From Acanthococcus lagerstroemiae (taxonomy: Eukaryota; Arthropoda; Insecta; Hemiptera; Eriococcidae): a DNA stretch of 64,000 nucleotides. Both the position numbers and the translations under genes were made by a program. Of this stretch, positions 13,031 to 26,319 are shown in pieces. The stretch covers positions 65,740,057 to 65,804,056 of the forward strand of contig CM063112.1 in NCBI GenBank assembly GCA_031841125.1, written 5' to 3'. The stretch's first letter is position 1. Every line of letters begins with the position of its first letter. The notes beneath the pieces were generated by a model, which was not told where the DNA came from, ran no database searches, and worked only from the letters and a program-made list of their open reading frames with translations.

Positions 13031-15984
13031 ATGCCAAAACGGTATAATGAAGCAGAATTCCGAATTTTAAACAACACATTTTTTGTGAGCGGTGAAGTAC
13101 CTAGAAGGGACTGGTTCGGAGCGACATTATTTTTCATCTTTGTGTTACGTAGAACATCGAGATTCGAGAACGAACGCGACGTAAAACACGACTTCTTCCC
13201 TCGAGCTGGAGGAGTCGTTCACGCACATGCGCATTTAGAGCGTCGAAGAAACTTACGATTTTATAATATAGTAAGATAAGATAAGATAGTAAGATTAGGG
13301 TTGGTCGTGCTTGTGACACAATAATCAGCAATTTTGGAAAAGGGGGGGGGAGCAAACAAATAAAAAATGTACGAGAAATGGGTCATTCGCAAGCGAAGTG
13401 AGTGAAAGTGTTATAAAACGAACAAAAACATTCCAGTATTTTTAGACATCAAGAAGGAGGGTAGCCTGAACTCATTTTTCCTCTTTTTCGCACGTTTTTG
13501 GACCAAGGTACGGAGAGGCGGTGAGCATGTACTGAACCAAATAACGTAAAAGTGGAAAAAATCAGGAAGAATATCTATATTGGAATAAAGGCGTCGAACT
13601 TTTACCTACACGTTGTAATCACAATAATAAAGCAGAAAGTTGAAAAGTTACTCGCTATTGTTTAACGATAATTTCTTTTCGTACCTTGTATACCATCAGA
13701 ATGGCGTTCAGGGACCATCGGTGACACGCGTACCATAGTTCGCGAACAGTGCCATGGGTGTATACATACAACCTGAAAGTTTTTTATTTACCGCAACCTT
13801 GCCATACCTATGAAAATATATTAAGTTCGAATGTACGAATATTAATCCATAAAATTTGACAGGTTTGAATGAATATTTCTATCGTGTCCTAATCACAAAA
13901 CATTTATTTTTTGAATGTTTTTACTGTACGGCCGTCGACATTGCCGTGATCACGAAAACAATTTTCAAAAGCAAATAGTATTTTTTTAAAATATTTTTTT
14001 TGTCTTCGTTTGCTTATGAATGCGTCTGCCTAGTGTTCCGTTCTAACAGCTTGATTTATGACATTTTTCTTCCGAATAAACCTCAATCGTGAGAAAAAAT
14101 TTGGAAAAAGGGTGTCATAAGTTAAATCAAACACGTTGAAATGTAATGGGATAGTGTAAACAAATTCGAGTGTAACACTTTTCCCGTAAATAATGATGAA
14201 AGATACTTCGCCACTATAGATTATCCCATCAGTATCAGAATGAAGTACAGTAGGTAGTTTCATTTCTACATCACATAAAAGTTTCATTTTTGGGTAACGC
14301 TAATAAGTTTCTTATACCACATCATTTACCGACGATGAATTTTCCAACTTATTTTTAGCCGAAATAAATCTTATGCTCGAGCAATGAATTAATGAATTTC
14401 TTCCGGAATTATCTAACAGATATGAATAGTTTCCGATAAATTCGAAGAGGATGAAATGTTCGGGATGAATTTACCTATACGTAATCGTATTGTAATTTTC
14501 CGCTCTGGTCTGCGAAACGGACATACATATGTAACATTATGCACATTTGGGGACATGTTTTGAAAATTATAATTACGTACTTAAGATTCGTAGTCGCTCA
14601 TAAATTATTATAGCGTAATTACGGCGTGTACATTCGAGCGTGCATTCAGGAAATCTCAACTAAGAAAAAAAAAACGCCAACGAAGGTGTACACATTTTTC
14701 TTTTACTGAAATAATAGTTATTACACAAACGGTAAAAATACCTTTTGGGGCGAGGGAGGGGTTAAAGCCCCTCTAGCTCTCCGTGAGTGGGCGCCTGCGT
14801 ATACCTATGCTACATTGATGATAATAATGGCATTCTTAATCACCGTAATTTCGATAACTCTGTTACAGGTACGCCAGCCATAGTCGTCTTTTCTTAGGAA
14901 TGAGTATACGAATGCATATAGGTGGATACAGTACCTTATGTACGTATAATTTGATCATTAAAATTAATTTATTCACGCATATTCATGTCGATACATGTAT
15001 ACACGCGCAAGAACCCAATAAGATAACTCGTACAAGGCACCAAAAGCTTGAATGGTTACGTGAAATTATTATTCATTGGTTGAATATTGCATTCGTTATC
15101 CCATTTGGAACGTAGTAGACGATGGTAGCAGGTAAAAGTAAGTAACTCATTGACTAATGACAATGCAATCATCCGCGTACCTACTCCCACCTTGTTAGTC
15201 CAAGCACACTAGCTCTGCTGCACTGTCTGCCTGCACAATGGTGTACTATGGAACATCTAAGGACGGTTTCATAATCTAACAGAACCTGATTTACGATTAA
15301 TTTTGACTAGTATCACTTTTGTTTAGAATATACACACGCGCTGAATTGACCCAAAAAATTTTCTGAAGAAGTCTTAACTTTAAATTACACGAAGAGATGC
15401 GATGATACTCAACAAGCAATATCAAATTATAGCGCTATTTCTCATGAAGTATGAAATAACCTAAATTACTGTAATTTACGGTAACGTATCAGCATTCTCT
15501 TTTTTCTGGGAGGGGGGGGGGGTGTGGCATCAGTTAAAAAAATAGGGTTTGACACATACAAAAAGGCTTTTTGCACTCGCGTGATTTTCCGCACTCACTA
15601 TTCTTGCAAAAAACTTATTGCCTTCTCGCACGTCTATCAAAATACACTAATACAAATAGACATATTATACACGTTTACACATACCTAATTTTTAGTTCAT
15701 TCCCGGAACAATAAAATCACAATTTTCGAGTAGTGACACTTTTCTTTTCAGCAACGACTTATAGTCGGCTTTTCGCGCCTCGGTATGCGTGTAAACTCGT
15801 AAGTTTAGTAAATCATAATCGATGCAGTATAAAACTGAATCGACTCAAAAGGTCGAGAGTCCCGTAGGATAGCAGTACAGCTATCTACTCTCGGAAAGAT
15901 AATCGTTATAATGCATTCCGGCTTGTATCAGTTGGGAGCGCGCTCGACTATCTGCGAGTATCACCGCGACACCAACGACCAAGA
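13031..15984. other. Non-coding DNA, no gene seen
   Basis: AT-rich DNA with scattered short open frames that lack domains or splice support. It includes a GATAA-rich run at 13,268-13,298 and a G-rich tract followed by a short GC-rich repeat at about 14,745-14,800 that may be a MITE remnant. I see no RNA gene or regulatory element that can be supported. Confidence 0.5.
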
Positions 15985-16939
15985 CGAAGTGCGATCAAAA
16001 AGTTCCCGGATACCCCCCATAAAATAGGCCCTAGTGAAAATTAGGCCTTGAGATTACTGTCACTCTCAAAGTAGTCCCCCTGCGCTGCAATGCAGCGGTT
16101 CCACCTCTTCGTCCACTGTTGAAAATTTTTTGTATATGTGGTTTCTGAGACAGCCTGGAGCTCTGCCAGCGATCCGGTTTGAATCTCCTCGATGGTCTCA
16201 AAATGGCTTCCCTTCAACTTCACTCTCATATGAGGGATTAGCCCGAAATCACAGGGTGCCAAATCAGGCGAGTGCGGTGGATGGGGGATGGTAGTCATAC
16301 AATTTTTTGTCAAAAATTCGCGTGTACAGAAGCATGCGTGAGATGGCGCACTGTCGTGATGAAGTAGGAAACTCTTCTCACGCCAAATGCATGCCCAAAT
16401 GCTCGGTCAGAATCGCCTTGCACGACCCATAACTTATGGAAAGTTCATCCTAGATGCTCTGAGCAGTCCGTCGACGATCAGAACGAATGATGTCTTACAC
16501 TTGGGCAACGTTTTCGGACGTGGTTGATGTTGACAGTCTTCCTGAACGCGCATCGTCTTCCACCGAAGTTGTACCGGCTTCGAAGCGCGAATAATATTCG
16601 AAAACTTGCGTACGGCTCAGGGCTTCATCACCGAACGCTTTTTAAATCATTTCTAAACTTTCAGTAGCGGTTTTTCAGAGATTAAAGCAAAACTTCACAC
16701 ACACACTCGTTGTTCCTTTTTTTTTTTTTTTTTTTTTTGTCCATCGTGAAAACCGCAGAGACACTCAATAGTACTGTCAAACAAATACAATTAGCAAACG
16801 AGTGAACCAAGTTAGCGAGTTGCAACTTACAACGCATTGTCCTTAGAAACGTACCTACCGCTACCTATCGGCGCAGATCTGTACCATTTAGCATTTTTGC
16901 TATACAACGTTAGACCGGGAACTTTTTGATCGCACCTCG
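15985..16939 (-). mobile_element. Mariner transposon, internally deleted
   Basis: Terminal inverted repeats of about 26 bp flank the unit. The left end runs CGAAGTGCGATCAAAAAGTT and the right end is its complement ending ACTTTTTGATCGCACCTCG. A TA follows the right end, and GA stands where the left TA is expected, probably a mutated target site. On the minus strand a transposase C-terminal part (16,313-16,041, 90 aa) shows HSPDLAPCDF, the third catalytic aspartate region of mariner transposases, and WNRCIAAQGDYFE near the end. More broken transposase remains extend towards 16,700. At 955 bp it is shorter than the usual 1.3 kb, so it has lost internal sequence and cannot encode an active enzyme. 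Confidence 0.88.
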
Positions 16940-18880
16940 TATCGTACATACGTATGTACCTAATATGTATTCACGCGTCAGTATTACGAAAATGCGTGAT
17001 GTACCCGACAGTAGCAAATCACCGATTTCGTTTAGAGAGCAAAACATTTTTTTGCATCTAAATGATCTTTCTTAAGATTTATAATATCTGGATCATTTGT
17101 AAAAAAAAAATCTAACAATTTTCATTCGTATCCACAATTCTTGTTGAAGGGGTAAGGGTCCTCCCTCAACCACCATAGGATCACCACCCATGGATTTATA
17201 AACATATTCTAAACAAGAGGTCAGGAAAATGATAAAAGTAAATAGTATTGACGCTTAAAAATGTTTAGGCACATTCGTGTTAACGAGAGACACATATTTA
17301 TGCGGAATGCACTCCACAACGTAAAACATATCATACTTTCCAGACTTGTTCATATGACGATACTTGGTCATTCTCTTGATCTCTTGATACGCATTACGCA
17401 ACATTCACAAGCTTCGAGCTCCAGTTCCAGCAACGACTGGTTCTAACTTTGTGGTAACCGAACGTGGAGGGCACCTTGAGGACAGGAGGTCAGTTCGGTT
17501 GGTATGAGGAACCACACACAGGCCACGACTAGCTCGGAGGGACCTCTCAGGGGATAGGACGGCACTGGGGGCTTACAAGATCCGGTGTGGATGTGCGACG
17601 AGGTAACTCAGGGTTAGCAGAGTAACGAGTTATCGAAATACCTCAGGGAGGCGAATTCTACTCTGACGAATAACACAGGCGTGTAGAACTACGGCGTGAG
17701 GTAACTGCGAATCAATTAACAAGAGACCAAAGAAACGCTGTTATTATTCCAATAAGCTTACGATTACGGTGAATATAAACGAGAGTACGGTGATTTTTCG
17801 TAGGAACTTCGGACGGTGCGGATCCTTCGAGATGATCGAATACGTTGGAAACAGCGTTGGTTAAATCGGCGGTCCACAAGTGGTCGGCGAAGTACGTTAC
17901 GGTCGTGAAACACAAGTTACGAGAAATCGTCCGAAAATGCGTTGAGTTGGGTAGAAACTAACGAATCGCGGAAAAGTTGGTTTCGCGAAAAGTTCACCAA
18001 AATCAATAAAAATTTGGAAAAAGACTCTAATAGTTCAACTTGGAAAGAAAAGCTGGTTAAGCCTCTTTACGTTGTCTTTCTTAGGCCACGTCCAAGAACC
18101 GAGTCCTCGCTGCCGCATTTTCCCAAACGGTCAACGGTGAGTTTTCCCCCTCTCTGCGGTTGGTTACAGAAAGCACAGAAAAAGAGGAAAAAGTCGATCG
18201 AATCGAAGGAAAACAGCAGAAATAGTATTATCAGGTGTGGACAAGTAGGAACAGGAATCAACATGTTAGGATAAATGAGAGGGTGAAACTCGTTTGCATA
18301 TCTATTGCATTATACAATGTCAATGCCTTGGCCATTCGGGAAAAGAGCGGAGCTCGGTTACCACAACTTTAACCATTCGTGGTCATCTTGCAGAGAAGTT
18401 TTAACCACCCGGACGACGACGACTAAATTTCCTCAACGGCAACCGCGTTAACCACGGAGGACCCGAATCCGCACTCCACCGGCCAGACAACAAGAACGCA
18501 TGACGGGACGGGTGACAGAACCTCGGCAACAAATAACAATTCCGAGGCAACCGACCACAACTTCGGGCTAACCGTTATATCCTGAAATGGCGAGAAGATC
18601 AGAGCACGCGATCAACTACGAAGGCTTTACGGGGGTCCAGCGTAAATAAAATCGGTAACACGACCGCGTCACTTGCCCCTGCTGCACTGAGAAAAACGCG
18701 AAAACCGAAGAAACCAATACGAAAACTTCTCTCCGAAAAGGCTGTTCTCATTCAGCCAAACACTGCCAGATGCGAATCCATAACACTTCGGTATACACAG
18801 CGGTGTTAAATTCCCATCTAGTGTCGCGCTGTTCCGATGCGCAACATCAATCTCCGCTCTCAAATAACGGCTGAGGATCG
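16940..18880. other. No gene seen; GC-richer, probably TE-derived from 17.4 kb
   Basis: The first part is AT-rich. From about 17,450 the base composition changes to GC-richer DNA that continues into the LINE remnant. An open frame at 17,942-18,274 (110 aa, Lys/Arg/Ser-rich) has no recognisable domain. It could be leftover LINE 5' region or ORF1, but this is not demonstrated. Confidence 0.4.
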
Positions 18881-21790
18881 TCGAAGCCATCACCGTGAAG
18901 GAACCCCTGACACCACGCGTTGCGGAAGCTTGCATTCAAGCTGTCTTGCCCGCAGTGACCGAGGTGGACATTACAAGAATGGCCCAAGACCGCACCTCTC
19001 TTGCTCCACAAAGTGTCATTATCTTTGTGGTGTACAGAAGAGAAACACGAAACGAAGTCTCTGTCCTACAGCCTAGCCCTGAACTGTGTAAGAAGCTATA
19101 AGTCATCCCAATTAATTGCTGGCAACGCACCGGGTGCTGAGGTATGAATGACTACTTCCTGGCACCCGCGCCTTCACCAAGCAGGGTGCGAGTCTGGGTG
19201 CTCGAAGCTGACTCTCTCTTAGACTACGCCCTCCAACTGATCAACTTGAAGGAATCAAACAACGACCGCCGACCACTGTTCACAAGTTTCAACCTGAAGA
19301 GTCTCATCTAATAGGGTGAGTAAAGAGATCGACGAGTACGCCTTGCACCTTTAGACGCAACCGCAGGACGCGATCGACGCGGCTTCTGAAAGCCGACAAT
19401 GGAAGCCGCCGGTACACTGGTGAACCGCGGAACTACCGCCAGTCAAAAAGCTGCTAGGACGATTAATATGCGACTGCGTCGAAGTCGGAACCCCATTAGC
19501 TTGGCAATACTCCGCGAAATGCAACGAATCGTCCGCCAAGTCTACTGGAAAGCGATGAAGGAAACGAATCACGCGGCGTGGCGTGACTTTTACACATCCG
19601 CAAAACTCTGGAGAAAGACCTATGCCGTTAGCAATGACGCGAAGAGGGCCGCCATGCCTTACCTCAGCTGAGAAGATGGTACATACACAAAGAGCGCGGA
19701 GGAAACTACCAGGTTACCATGTATTCGCCAGAAAATTCTCCGTCGACCTCATGGTCGGATGCGCTGTAGACACCGCCAACTTCCGAGTCAGCGTTGATGG
19801 GCCATGGCAGCCAGACTAGTAAGATATCTGTTCAACAGTAAAGCTCCAAGACTAGATCGAATCAATCACAAAATGCTAGAGACGGCGCTACAGAAGTACC
19901 ATCCGGCAATCCTACCACGACTGTTACCATACGCCTGACCATCGGACACCTTCCCACACTCTGGAAACGTGGACATGTGGTGTTTGTTCCTAAGTCAGGC
20001 AATGATCCAGAGCTGTCAGACAGTTACCATCCGATCACCTTGCCGTCTATCATGAGGAAGATACTCCAGAGAAAGTAGAAGGCGCACATCTATCAACATC
20101 TAGAAGAAGAGAACCAACTAGAACCGCGACAGGATGGCTTTAGAACGCTTCGGTCAATGGAGCATGCGGTAGTAGCGACCAGCGAGACTATCAGAGACAC
20201 CGAACCAGATATGCGATGACCGCTGTCTCATCACTGGACATACCTACATGGTGCGTTTGACAACGCCAGTGGAAACGCCAATATATCCACACTGCAGGGC
20301 ATTCACTCCCGTACTTTTTAGTAGCTAAACTCGGCAGCTATTTCAGTAACCATGTCCCTCCAGCCACTAATGCAATACTCAAAAGGGTAGTTTCCAGGGG
20401 CAGAGGTGCGGTGTCTCAAGAGCCACTTTGGCATGCGTGCATTGCCATACATCCCACCACCCAACCATCCAGTCGCGGACGGCAGCATGTCGTGGATGCT
20501 TCAAAGAGACTGTCCCCAAGGATCCGTTCGGGGACCAATCCTCTGGAACATTAGCTTCAACTCCACGCTAACACCAATGCACCGCATCATCTCGATACAG
20601 GTTTATGCAGACGATACGCTGCTGATCTGTAGCGCCGTGGCGTACAAAGATCTGCGACGCGACGTACCGTTGCGTTGGTAACAAACACATCACTGGTCGA
20701 CTCGCTGCCAAGGATCTGGAGCTGAACGCCAGCAAGACGGAAATACGGCTGGGTTGTAGAAAGGCGATTATGGAAGACTTCGTCCAACTACCTGTTGCAA
20801 CAAACTGTTGCTGTCGGCTTGACCACCACAAAGTTACCTAGGTGTGATTCTCGATGATCAGCTTAACTGGGTAGAGAAGATCAGATATGCAATCGACCAG
20901 GCTGTGAAATCGCTCTGTGTCCTTACCCGAATATGTACCTACATGTTCGGGTACAGCTACAGGGCTCTGACCAGATATTCTTCCAACAGCAGGCTGAACG
21001 CTTCAGTCGCACTACCAAACAAAGTTAGGAAAAGTGCTGGAATGAGGCATCAACCGACTGATGGACGCATTCTATTTTTCCCAGCATCAGGGTCCAGCGT
21101 AGATCCAAAGTGCAACTCTCATTTTATACTACACAAGGTCTGACTGGATATGGAAGCTTTGTCGCATTCCTAGATCAAATCAGCCAACGCAACAATCCAA
21201 GAGGGCAAGCGCGACTAGACTGCACCGCATATAGTGGAACACACATTTTTACATCATGCGCACTGACTGGACAAGGTGCAATTTGCGATAAAAACTGGGC
21301 GGAAATTCTGGGGGGCGGAAAACCCATTGTTCCCAGTGTCAACATTAGCGATCACGTTTTCTTCAACACCAACCAACGGACAGCGGGAATCAGGGAGGAT
21401 CCGTATCCGTTGTTTGCGCACCAAACTTTGATTTGACAGGTCGAATTCAGGGAATTTTAGTAGCTGCCAGTTGAAGACTATAATCAAGAGCCCGAAAAAG
21501 AAGGCGGATCCAATATCATCGATACCAATCACTGGCATCCTACCGAACTGCGTCAGCGGATACCGATCACTGAACGGAGTAGGTGAGCAAGGTTAAAGGA
21601 GATACGAAAATCCCGTGGCACATCGGGTACCGCGAACGACCCTCCCGTCCCGGGGAGGATCATTGGGGGCAAAACCTAAAACCTTGTGTCGAACTCACGT
21701 ACTACCCACTACTTCGAGGAAGCGACGGCAGACTTGCGGTAGAAATCTTCCGGACCTGTATGCCTATGGAGGCCACCTCCACTATGTAGA
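18880..21790 (+). mobile_element. R1-type LINE remnant, plus strand
   Basis: Scattered plus-strand frames form a decayed non-LTR retrotransposon in the expected order. An ORF1/zinc-domain-like segment with VYRRETRNEVSVL lies at 18,895-19,100. Next is a linker with RAARTINMRLRRSRNP-like text (19,399-19,671). The start of the reverse transcriptase lies at about 19,970-20,220 (VVFVPKSGNDPELSDSYHPI, then LEPRQDGFRTLRS). The palm follows with CPQGSVRGPILWN and an intact VYADDTLLIC box (20,406-20,681), then YLGVILDDQLNW (20,835-20,880). Many frameshifts and stops interrupt it. The PQGSVLGP/YADD spacing and the Y rather than F in the catalytic box favour R1/LOA-like elements over the RTE copies elsewhere in the window. 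Confidence 0.75.
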
Positions 21791-21799
21791 GTGAACCTT

Positions 21800-24552
21800 T
21801 CGCATTGGGAGCGTATGCCAAAGTAAGCTGATGCAACTGCATTCGTGAGTTAAAACTGTATTAGACTTGATAAAATTTTACAGTTAGCTGCTTATGAACA
21901 TCCGGCCAGTGGTCGCAGAACCTTTTTCAACGTCTTGAAGTGAATATTTGTCAAAGTGTTTTTCTTCAGTTTTATCTATTACCAGTCCAGTCCACAGATC
22001 GGATTGAAGCAATAGAATATTCATGGCTGAAGGAAGACGAAGACCAGACAAACCAAGAGATTTGTGTTCTCATGGGTCACACACAACGTCGTATCTACCA
22101 TAAGTAGAGTACACTCAATATTATTCTTTCACGCTCGAGTAATTCGCGTTCAATTTCTTTCTCTGCTTCCTTTATGTTTCCAGAATTGCCGAGAGAAGTT
22201 CAAACGAACATCTATACCAAGCCACATTTGCGCAGTCGGTTATACATCTTGTGTATAATACACGCAAATTAAGCAAGGGACAAATTAAAAATGTTCAGAG
22301 ACAATAATCTTGAAAAATACCGCTCAGAGCTTCAAATTATTGTAACTCACAACAATTCAAAATACTCATAGTCATGTAAGACAATTTAGATGCAGTAACT
22401 CAACAGTACTATAACGGGGGATACATAACATTTACCTGTAAGTATATTCTTTCTAGCACATAGTTATGGTTTTTTTTTTTTCAACTTTCTATGTACTTTA
22501 CGTCATTTTTAAAAATCCAAATAGTCAACTATTTTCCAAAAAACAATATTTATTCGTTTTTGAATAAAAATTACCCATTTTTACTTCTATTTTTCATCTC
22601 TACATGTATAAAAATTTTTGAACTTAGTAAACAAGTTTCTTAAATTTGTTTCGTGTTTTTTAAATGTTTTCTAGCTCAGTCATAGTTTTGTAAGCATTCC
22701 TACCCTTCCTAATTACTTTCCTACACCACTCGAAAATCCAGATCTTCAAAGTTTCCTCAACAATCATTAACCCATTTTCAATTCAAAAATGAACACTGTT
22801 TTCCCCCTAATTTTTCATCAGAATACCAATTATTCGAAAACTTTTCACTAGGTATCTTTAAATTTCGAAAATCTCACAACATTCTACTTCGTGAAAAATC
22901 GAAAGAAAATGGTCTGTTTTGGAATTGAAAACGGGTAAAATATTCTATGAGGAAATTTGATACCTTTTTTTTTTTTTTATATATTTTTTTTTTTTTTTTA
23001 AAGTAATGGAAAGTGAAGTGAATGAAAAGTTTAGAAACAACTTATGACTGCACCTGAGGGAAAACACTGGTGCCTCTACTAGAGGTATCATGATAATTTA
23101 TTAGAATGGTGTAAGATGAACTTTTACCTCGGTTGCGTGTTGGAATGGAAAAACAAGAACGATAGGGAATGAATAAAAATCGAAAACAAAACCTGAAAAG
23201 GTTTAAAACTTGCTGAGATGGAAAAAAAAGTGGTAAAAAATATAATGTTCTATACAGAAACGAGTAAAATTGTCTGTTAAAAAATAAAAATTTTTTGGAA
23301 GGGAAGGGAGCAGTAGGAGAGTTACCTATGAGAAATTGTGAAAAATTGGGAATAACATGGTTGCGCTAGAAAGAAAATCACCTGCATAAAAGGTTGGAAA
23401 TGAACCAGGAGAAAATAGGAAACTTACGAAAGTTGGATACTAAAGTTAGAAAATTTTTAAACGTAGGTACCGAGATACAACATAGAGGTAAAAGTGGGTA
23501 AATTTTAATTTAAAATGCGTAAATATTGTCCGTTGGAAAATAGATGATTCTTTGTTTTTTCAAAAGTGACGGAAAGCGAATGGAAAACAGAGAAAACCAT
23601 AACAGTACCACGAAAAATATGTCCCGAGTCTAGAAACGGTATTTCTTGAAACTGCTGTCTTTCGTCTCCCCCGTTTAAATGCTGTATCTATAGATCATAC
23701 AGGTCGACCTATACCTATGTAAGGAATCGGCGAATTAATTTTGCGGTTTTCACGATTTCGGCCGGACATTGTAGGCGTTTCTAAGGAAAACCTGATACCT
23801 ACTCGATGTTAGTTCCCGTTCATTTTGCGTTTTCTATCAGGTGGAATAAGTACTTAGTGCACATATTTTTTTAATACGACAAAAGTTGCCGGACACATCG
23901 CAAGTGAAACAAAATTTGGTGTCAAAGAATTACACAAGAACACAACAGCCTCCCCGACGTCTCTGAAGTAATGCTCGAAAGGGCGGATACCAGGGCTCGG
24001 GTTGAGAGCAGATTAGAAATATGAGTCAGTTCTATCAATTCAATATAGACAAATAGACATCAAATGAGCTACCTAGTACCGATATTAGCCGCAAAATATC
24101 TATACGAACTTTGCGGCTCAACGATATCACATTCCTGGGGTGAAAATGAATTTATTGCAACTTATTTAGGTACGTAACTCTACATCCTAAATTGTAAGCG
24201 GAAAATAGAATTAATCATTATGCAGGAACTAAAATTGGGTAAGTTTTGGTATAATAGCGTTTTCATGGGAAATAAGATCGCAATCGTGAGACTTCTCAAA
24301 ATGTACGCGTTTAAAGGAAATTTATTCGCATGCTGATGAAAGCTGAAGTCTACCACTGGTTATAGAGGTATCTAGGTATACCTACATGTACCCTACGTAG
24401 GTACGTATTTAGTCGATAACACTATATACATATAGCTATCAAAAGTAAAAGTCCTAACTCTACGTGAAGGTGGCATATCGTCGCGGGTGGATTCAGTAGA
24501 AAAATAAAAATAATAGTCGATAGGTATAGAAGAGAGAACATTTCAATTTTAC
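21800..24552. other. AT-rich non-coding DNA, probable intron
   Basis: No gene is visible. It contains the large inverted repeat at 22,480-23,595 and homopolymer T runs near 22,970-23,000. If the exon ending at 24,553 is real, this is the start of its first intron on the minus strand. Confidence 0.45.
22480..23595. repeat. Large inverted repeat, about 1.1 kb in total
   Basis: The left arm (from about 22,480) and right arm (to about 23,595) are reverse complements over several hundred bases with substitutions and small gaps. Matching words include TGGAAAATAGTTGAC (complement of left) with TGGAAAATAGATGAT, GAAGTAAAAATGGGTAAT with GAGGTAAAAGTGGGTAAA, and GAAACTTGTTTACTAAGTT with GAAACTTACGAAAGTTGG. 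The centre is marked by two T-runs at 22,968-23,000. It could be a foldback element or two inverted copies of an AT-rich MITE. Confidence 0.7.
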
Positions 24553-24645
24553 CTTTGAGTCCTTCGTCGATGACTGAACGTAGTAAACGAGAATGAATAT
24601 CCAAGAAGCGATCAGGAAGAGCGCAATTTTAACATTTCTCCTCAT
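24553..24645 (-). CDS. First coding exon, type II membrane protein, possibly polypeptide GalNAc-transferase
   Basis: An ATG at 24,645 (minus) opens a 31-codon exon beginning MRRNVKIALFLIASWIFILV and ending with Lys before a GTAAAA splice donor, in phase 0. It has two or three basic residues, a 16-18 residue hydrophobic segment with a central Trp, then YYVQSS. That is the cytoplasmic tail plus signal anchor of a type II Golgi enzyme. MRR...LFL..W....YY..S resembles the start of polypeptide N-acetylgalactosaminyltransferase 2-like proteins, which start mucin-type O-glycosylation in the Golgi. No catalytic exons are seen to the left within the window, so the first intron would be longer than 24 kb or the remaining exons are elsewhere. 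The exon itself is plausible; the family call is tentative. Confidence 0.5.
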
Positions 24646-25200
24646 TTTTTGCTGGAGCTCATGCTATCGCATACAGCTGCGGACTGAACGATGATACAGC
24701 ATGTGATCTATCGCAATCGTCAATCAACTAAGTACATACTCCATCGCACAGAAGACTGAAGCACATGGCCAAGCAGCATAACTTTTCCGACAAATAATAA
24801 TAAAAACGATTCCCGATAGCTGCTTATAAATAGCCAACTGAAATAATTCGACACGAATGTACGCAAACTACACCAAAAAATACTAACAAGTTACAACTCG
24901 ATCACTCGCGCAATATGCACTCGCGGTTGTGAAAAATGAAAGTGACGATGAACAGCAAACGCAGCAGAAGGTAGATCGGTAGGTAGTAGGTAGTAGGTAC
25001 TAGGTAGGTAAGGTAGGAACGTATTCATCGACTGTCGGAGTGTCGGTGTTTGCTCACAGATGCTCACGCTCAGCGTTCAGTTCTAATTCATAATTCCAAC
25101 CGTACGATTTCGCGCGGCCGAAGAATACTGTCATGACACGCTGAACCGGCGAGAAACTAACACGCACACTAGCAGCGTAAAAATAATGAATAAGAATGAG
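24646..25200 (-). promoter_or_regulatory. Putative 5' region of the 24.6-kb exon
   Basis: Upstream of the minus-strand ATG lies less AT-rich DNA with little repeat content apart from a GGTAGGTA-type simple repeat at about 24,978-25,019. No TATA box or start site can be assigned with confidence. This is where the promoter and 5' UTR would lie if the exon is real. Confidence 0.3.
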
Positions 25201-25402
25201 AACGAGAACGGGACATTCATACATCCACTTCCACGTCTTGCGCGTGATGGCTACCATGCTGATGCTATTATGGCTCTGCGCTGTGGTAACCGCGACAGCG
25301 TGCGAGTTTAATATTCGTATCGATCGATTCACTCGATTCGAACATTCGCGTACATTATACTCGAAGATTCAAACTCGTCGCTGGTGCAGCTTCCTCTCCG
25401 CC

Positions 25403-25457
25403 GCGCGCGTGTGTGTGTGTGTGTGTATGTGTGTGTGTGCACGCACGCGCGGGCGCG
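25403..25457. repeat. (GT)n / GCGC alternating purine-pyrimidine tract
   Basis: A run of alternating GT, CA and CG dinucleotides with few interruptions (GCGCGCGTGTGTGT through GTGCACGCACGCGCGGGCGC). Such tracts can adopt Z-DNA. It lies about 760 bp upstream of the minus-strand exon at 24.6 kb. The open frames on both strands here only reflect the repeat. Confidence 0.85.
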
Positions 25458-25755
25458 CATGTTCGTACTGCGCCCTGACTACTCAGGGTTGCCAACTCCA
25501 AAATGTGATATACCTGAGATTCCGACTTTGAATACCTGAGTGGCATGTCAGAGATTTTTTTCTCGCTCAGAAAAAAATAGGAACAAAAATAAAAATGCTA
25601 CATTATAATTTTTTTTCCTGATGTTTATACGGATCACTTATTTCCAACTACGCCGTACCATTACATTACGTGTGCGAAACCACTACGCAAGCCAAAATTT
25701 TCGCGCATACATATGGCAGTATTCTTATGCACGTTATGCCACTATGCACAATTTA

Positions 25756-25911
25756 CAGTGGCGGATACAGAGGGGGGGGGGGGAGTTCGCCCCATGAAAT
25801 ACCAAACATTTAAATCTGTCTATAGTGACCTAAAGCTATTATGTTTCGTCTATACCATTTTTCATTCGGACCCCTCCCCCTCCCCGAAATTATTTTCTGT
25901 ATCCGCCCCTG
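25756..25911. mobile_element. hAT-type MITE, 156 bp
   Basis: Ends are CAGTGGCGGATACAGA and the complement TCTGTATCCGCCCCTG. They are flanked by 8-bp direct repeats ACAATTTA (25,748-25,755) and ACAATTCA (25,912-25,919), which match at seven of eight bases. CAG...CTG ends with an 8-bp target duplication are the hallmark of hAT transposons. No coding capacity. A G9-12 run follows the left end. Confidence 0.85.
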
Positions 25912-26319
25912 ACAATTCAGGACATAATAAAAAATTTATTAATTATAAATGAAAAGTACTTTATTACATCAGAATATTTCCATAACAGAATTCGGCATCA
26001 AAGAGAGAACGAGCTTGTACAGAAAATAGTATTGTATTTGTGTTACCGGAAGTGTCGAAAATTACGGAAAACTTGAGAATGTCCAGGCAATAACATCACT
26101 GTCGTTGGGTTTTAGGAACGAGGGATAGTAACTAAATAACTTGAATTCCGTAATAATTTAGGAAATCTTGAAATTCGCAAAATTGAGTAGGCCTATTCGT
26201 TAATTCCTAATCAGGAGTAGGCAGTGTCTAGTATACCTCTGCGCACTAGTACTTTGCATATACAGTTTCGTTTGATCACAACTTCTGGGCACATTTGAAC
26301 ACATGCAAACGTGGATTAA

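Noticed and set aside
13031..13355. Open frames of 82 and 73 codons on opposite strands
   Set aside because: No domain, no splice context, mutually overlapping.
17942..18274. Plus-strand frame of 110 codons, basic
   Set aside because: No recognisable family; lies in the GC-rich TE-derived block, and its opposite strand also carries an open frame.
25196..25546. Frames of 111 and 63 codons with Val/Cys or Thr/His repeats
   Set aside because: They translate the GT/AC microsatellite on either strand.
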